A stretch of DNA of 64,000 bases from positions 1,089,393-1,153,392 of the forward strand of contig JAQUPZ010000001.1 in assembly GCA_028716365.1 (NCBI GenBank). Direction: 5' to 3'. The stretch comes from Kiritimatiellia bacterium (GTDB lineage Bacteria > Verrucomicrobiota > Kiritimatiellia > UBA8416 > YA12-FULL-48-11). The notes beneath the pieces were generated by a model. The model saw only the letters and a program-made list of their open reading frames with translations. It made no database searches and had not been told where the DNA came from. Each line of letters begins with the position of its first letter. Position 1 is the first letter of the stretch. The position numbers were made by a program, and so were the translations under genes. Below, piece after piece: positions 61,516 through 64,000 of the stretch.

Positions 61516-62640
61516 TTATTGTGTTTTTCCTAAGCGTTTATCGAACCAGTTAAGCATTTCCTGCCACATTTCGGGTGTGTAAACGTGACCGACGCCGGGA
61601 TAGATTACGCTGCGGAAGTTATCAGTCTTATCAAATAGTTTCCATGCCGGACCTGCACTGCTTTCAATTTTTCGAATGCCGGGCACTGGTGAACCACCAT
61701 CATCACCACCGGCAACTGACAGGAAAGCGCGTGGGGCAATACAGGCAATGACTGCTTCGGTATCAAAATGGTTGAGCAAGCCTGGGACAAAATAATAGAT
61801 GCCATGTGCTTTCAGTAACTGTGCATCGATAAGGTCACGATACCGGGTTAAACAGCAGACCGCAACAGCCGCTTTCGGACGATCATCAAGCGCCATGAGC
61901 CACCAGGTTCGGGTAGCGCCCATACTGATGCCTGTAACACCCACACGCTGTGCGTCCACCTCCGAACGAGAACAAAGGTAATCAAGCGCCATGAGGTCAT
62001 CACGAACCATCATTCCCCAGAGTGTACGGCCGGTCCATAAATTGAATTTTGATGCAGTCATTTCTCCTGCGCCGCCTTTCTCATTGGCGCCGCCGGGGCC
62101 ACGGCCATTACGTTCTCCAAAACAGTAAGCATCAATTGCAAGTACAACATAACCGCGTTCAGCGAGAGTTGGACCGGGTGGAGCAGGTGTGTGTTTCGTT
62201 TCGAAAATTTCGATCTTGCCACCATCATATTGTCCACCATGCCAGTGATGCCAGAGGATTGCCGGCGATTTAGCGGAAATATTTTTCGGCAGTAACAGAA
62301 CACCAGGCACAGTGGCGCCGGCGCCGTTGTCGAACTCGAAACGTTCAAGCCAGTAAGAGCCTTTGTCTTCGCGCGAGAGGGTCTTTGCTTCCGGTACTTT
62401 TGGTTTTTGGGGAAGATTGCCAAGGAGCTGCCACAACGTTTCGCGTACTTCCTTTCGCTGTTTTTCAAAGGCCTTACGCGTTTTCGCAACACAAAAATCA
62501 GGCGCGAGTGTCGTATATTCCAGCCAACGTTGCGCATCGGTAGTTTCCTGGGAAATGGCGGTATTTCCGGCCATCAGAAAACAGAGCACAAATAGAGAAC
62601 GACAGATTCTAATTATATTCATTCGAGTTTGCGGATTCAT
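61516..62640 (-). CDS. Exported acetyl-xylan-esterase-like alpha/beta hydrolase
   Basis: A 374-residue exported alpha/beta hydrolase with a signal peptide (ending NTAISQ). Fold and triad are visible: VLLLPKN and AILWHHWHGG (oxyanion region), GVTGISMGATRTWW with the nucleophile Ser in G-x-S-x-G, an Asp in GGDDGGSP, and His in YPGVGHVYTPEM. It resembles the acetyl xylan esterase/dienelactone hydrolase group common in polysaccharide-degrading verrucomicrobia; deacetylation of plant or algal glycans is likely. AAGGAAA lies just before the ATG. MITE-like elements lie on both sides of the gene. Confidence 0.85.
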   Translation of the reverse strand: MNPQTRMNIIRICRSLFVLCFLMAGNTAISQETTDAQRWLEYTTLAPDFCVAKTRKAFEKQRKEVRETLWQLLGNLPQKPKVPEAKTLSREDKGSYWLERFEFDNGAGATVPGVLLLPKNISAKSPAILWHHWHGGQYDGGKIEIFETKHTPAPPGPTLAERGYVVLAIDAYCFGERNGRGPGGANEKGGAGEMTASKFNLWTGRTLWGMMVRDDLMALDYLCSRSEVDAQRVGVTGISMGATRTWWLMALDDRPKAAVAVCCLTRYRDLIDAQLLKAHGIYYFVPGLLNHFDTEAVIACIAPRAFLSVAGGDDGGSPVPGIRKIESSAGPAWKLFDKTDNFRSVIYPGVGHVYTPEMWQEMLNWFDKRLGKTQ

Positions 62641-62677
62641 AATATTTCCTTTTTAAAAGCGTATTGTTCAAATATCA

Positions 62678-62835
62678 GGATATGTTATCCAAATCGAGAT
62701 CCCTCACCCCGACCTTTCGAAGAATCGGGACTCGGGATGACAACTTCTTTGTTTGCGAAAAAACATCAAACACTGTCATTCTGATCCGTCGGCTGACGGA
62801 GAAGAATCTCTTTTTCCGATTTGAACAACACATCC
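62678..62835. mobile_element. MITE-like element, copy 2
   Basis: A 158-bp element with inverted ends GGATATGTTATCCAAATCG and, complemented from the right side, GGATGTGTTGTTCAAATCG. The interior resembles copy 1 (TCGAGATCCCTCA, CGGGATGACA, GTCATTCTGA, AGAAGAATCTC). Its left end lies 37 bp upstream of the esterase ATG, so it probably supplies or disturbs that promoter. Confidence 0.7.
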
Positions 62836-62884
62836 ATTACCTGCTTCTTCTACTACCCACAAATATGATTTACCCCTTTTACAC

Positions 62885-64000
62885 TCACGGTTTTGCGACA
62901 ATTACAATATGACGTTGTGGTCCCAAAGAATACTCTGCCGGAAGAGGCTCTGCTGACTTTCCATTGCCGCTTGCATCTTCGTAGAGCATCGCAGCGTTTC
63001 CGGAAATAAGACGGGACAAGTTTGCATTTACTGGCGTATCGGTCGGATTGTGAATCACCAGAACCTGCCGGCCCGATTCTTTAAGTAAAAGGCCTGTGAG
63101 TTGTCCTTCTTCGATACGCCGCAGTTCCACGGCTGGTTCAGAACTGTCAGGATATATCTCCACGAGAAACCAATATTTTGTTCCTTTGGGATAGTTCACT
63201 TTTTCTTTCTGGTCTACGCCGGCGCTTAACGGGTCCAGAAGTGTGATCTCCGTACTGCGATATTTTTCCGGCTTATCGAGAAAGAAGGTTTCGCTGGGTC
63301 TGGTGTCGATCCGTGCATAATTGTGCGCATGAATTTTAATTCGTAACCGGCTGTATTTCCAAATCTGGTTGTCACTGCTCTCGAGTGTCCGGCTTAAGCC
63401 AAGACGAATGCGTCCATGTACGGCTGCAGCTGTCTCGTTTGTGGTGGCTTCGAGTGCCACCAGTCCAGCCAGCCGTGTTTTTGAAAGATACCATTCCTGC
63501 GTTCCATCCCATGGGAACAAATCGTCGTTCTTGTGATGCCAGTTGGGTTTACTGACGGTATAGCGTACAGCCAGGGTACCAAAATCAGAGCCGCAGGTAG
63601 TTGTCAGTTTTTCCAACGCACTGCAGGAACGTCCGCCTTTCCAGTGATTATCGGTGTTGTTGAGACGGACTTCTGTGGTAACCACCTGCAATGCGGAGTC
63701 GAGCGGCATGGGACGGTTTGTTGGACTGGTAATCATGGCGCCGACAAATGTATCTTTCCCCTGGTATCCGACACCATAGTTGCGACCATTGCCTGCAAAG
63801 CTCCAGACTCCGTAACGACCACGCGGTCCTTCAATATTGGTGTCGTTGATTACATAATTGTCCGGCAGTGGTTTAGAGGGCAGGGGTTTCCAGAATTCGG
63901 CAGTGATGGCACTCATATAACCATGACCAAAACCCCAGATTTCACCGCAGATTTCGGCTACGCGCTTGTTTAGAGGATCATCGAAAAGAGCGGCAATCAC
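62885..64000 (-). CDS. Partial exported-type protein, unknown (runs off window)
   Basis: The frame is open to the window edge, so the N-terminus is missing; at least 371 residues are seen. The visible part is beta-rich, with Trp/Asn-rich segments (YGVGYQGKDTFVGAMI, WDGTQEWYLSKTRL) and a C-terminal beta domain with VLVIHNPTDTPVNANL, like the C-terminal domains of large polysaccharide-active enzymes. No catalytic motif can be named. The gene is upstream of the esterase on the same strand. Confidence 0.6.
   Translation of the reverse strand: MIAALFDDPLNKRVAEICGEIWGFGHGYMSAITAEFWKPLPSKPLPDNYVINDTNIEGPRGRYGVWSFAGNGRNYGVGYQGKDTFVGAMITSPTNRPMPLDSALQVVTTEVRLNNTDNHWKGGRSCSALEKLTTTCGSDFGTLAVRYTVSKPNWHHKNDDLFPWDGTQEWYLSKTRLAGLVALEATTNETAAAVHGRIRLGLSRTLESSDNQIWKYSRLRIKIHAHNYARIDTRPSETFFLDKPEKYRSTEITLLDPLSAGVDQKEKVNYPKGTKYWFLVEIYPDSSEPAVELRRIEEGQLTGLLLKESGRQVLVIHNPTDTPVNANLSRLISGNAAMLYEDASGNGKSAEPLPAEYSLGPQRHIVIVAKP

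Noticed and set aside
1..64000. CRISPR arrays, phage-defence operons, rRNA, complete insertion sequences
   Set aside because: No regularly spaced repeats, cas genes, restriction-modification genes, integrase or intact transposase could be seen; only small palindromic elements and relics.

Overview
The window most likely comes from a bacterium of the PVC group, closest in style to Kiritimatiellota, Lentisphaerota or Verrucomicrobiota. This is inferred from gene content only. Supporting features are a DUF1549/DUF1553 - DUF1501 - PPC-domain triad, Tat-exported Gfo/Idh/MocA oxidoreductases, a membrane Ser/Thr kinase, an FHA-fused sigma-54 activator, PPi-type phosphofructokinase, LamG-bearing secreted giants and many secreted glycan-active proteins. 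No rRNA or ribosomal protein gene is present to place it better.

Positions 1-21.7 kb are a housekeeping region. It holds a secreted protein, the FHA/sigma-54 activator, an HD hydrolase, purM-purB (minus strand) and purD-purE (plus strand). purE is translationally coupled to an S41-family protein that has lost its catalytic Ser and Lys. Next come sua5, a low-Mr phosphatase and an rpiB-glyA fusion, the same order as ywlC-ywlE-ywlF-glyA of Bacillus. A strong bidirectional terminator separates these from PPi-phosphofructokinase. Then follow a DUF721 protein, the large Ser/Thr kinase, lgt, an RluD-type synthase, and a psd-pssA-family 4 UDG-zinc ribbon operon. tRNA-Glu(TTC) closes the region.

Positions 21.7-27.8 kb are an accessory block directly behind the tRNA-Glu 3' end. 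It carries a PAS-LuxR regulator, a secreted M6-type metalloprotease and a GH127-type arabinofuranosidase-like protein. It is bracketed by two related, degenerate ORF tails. A tRNA-like 3' fragment and a 12-base copy of the tRNA-Glu 3' end lie at the far side, so a tRNA-associated island is plausible but not proven.

Positions 27.8-32.5 kb hold small secreted or lipoproteins, two tandem 316-aa paralogues (703 bp identical, variable C-terminal domain), and clpS-aat for N-end-rule proteolysis.

Positions 32.5-64 kb are a catabolic, surface-oriented region: Gfo/Idh, the DUF1549/1553-DUF1501-PPC cluster, a divergent DeoR repressor with a class II aldolase-PfkB kinase operon (a palindrome overlaps the promoter), a large glycosidase-like protein, flavodoxin-type reductase, lone receiver, ACS-family transporter, amino-acid permease, ceramidase-like protein, two anonymous TIM-barrel-like secreted proteins, a second Gfo/Idh, two small membrane proteins, an acetyl-xylan-esterase-like hydrolase and a partial secreted protein. 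The last 4 kb contain several MITE-like palindromic elements, two of which flank the esterase gene.
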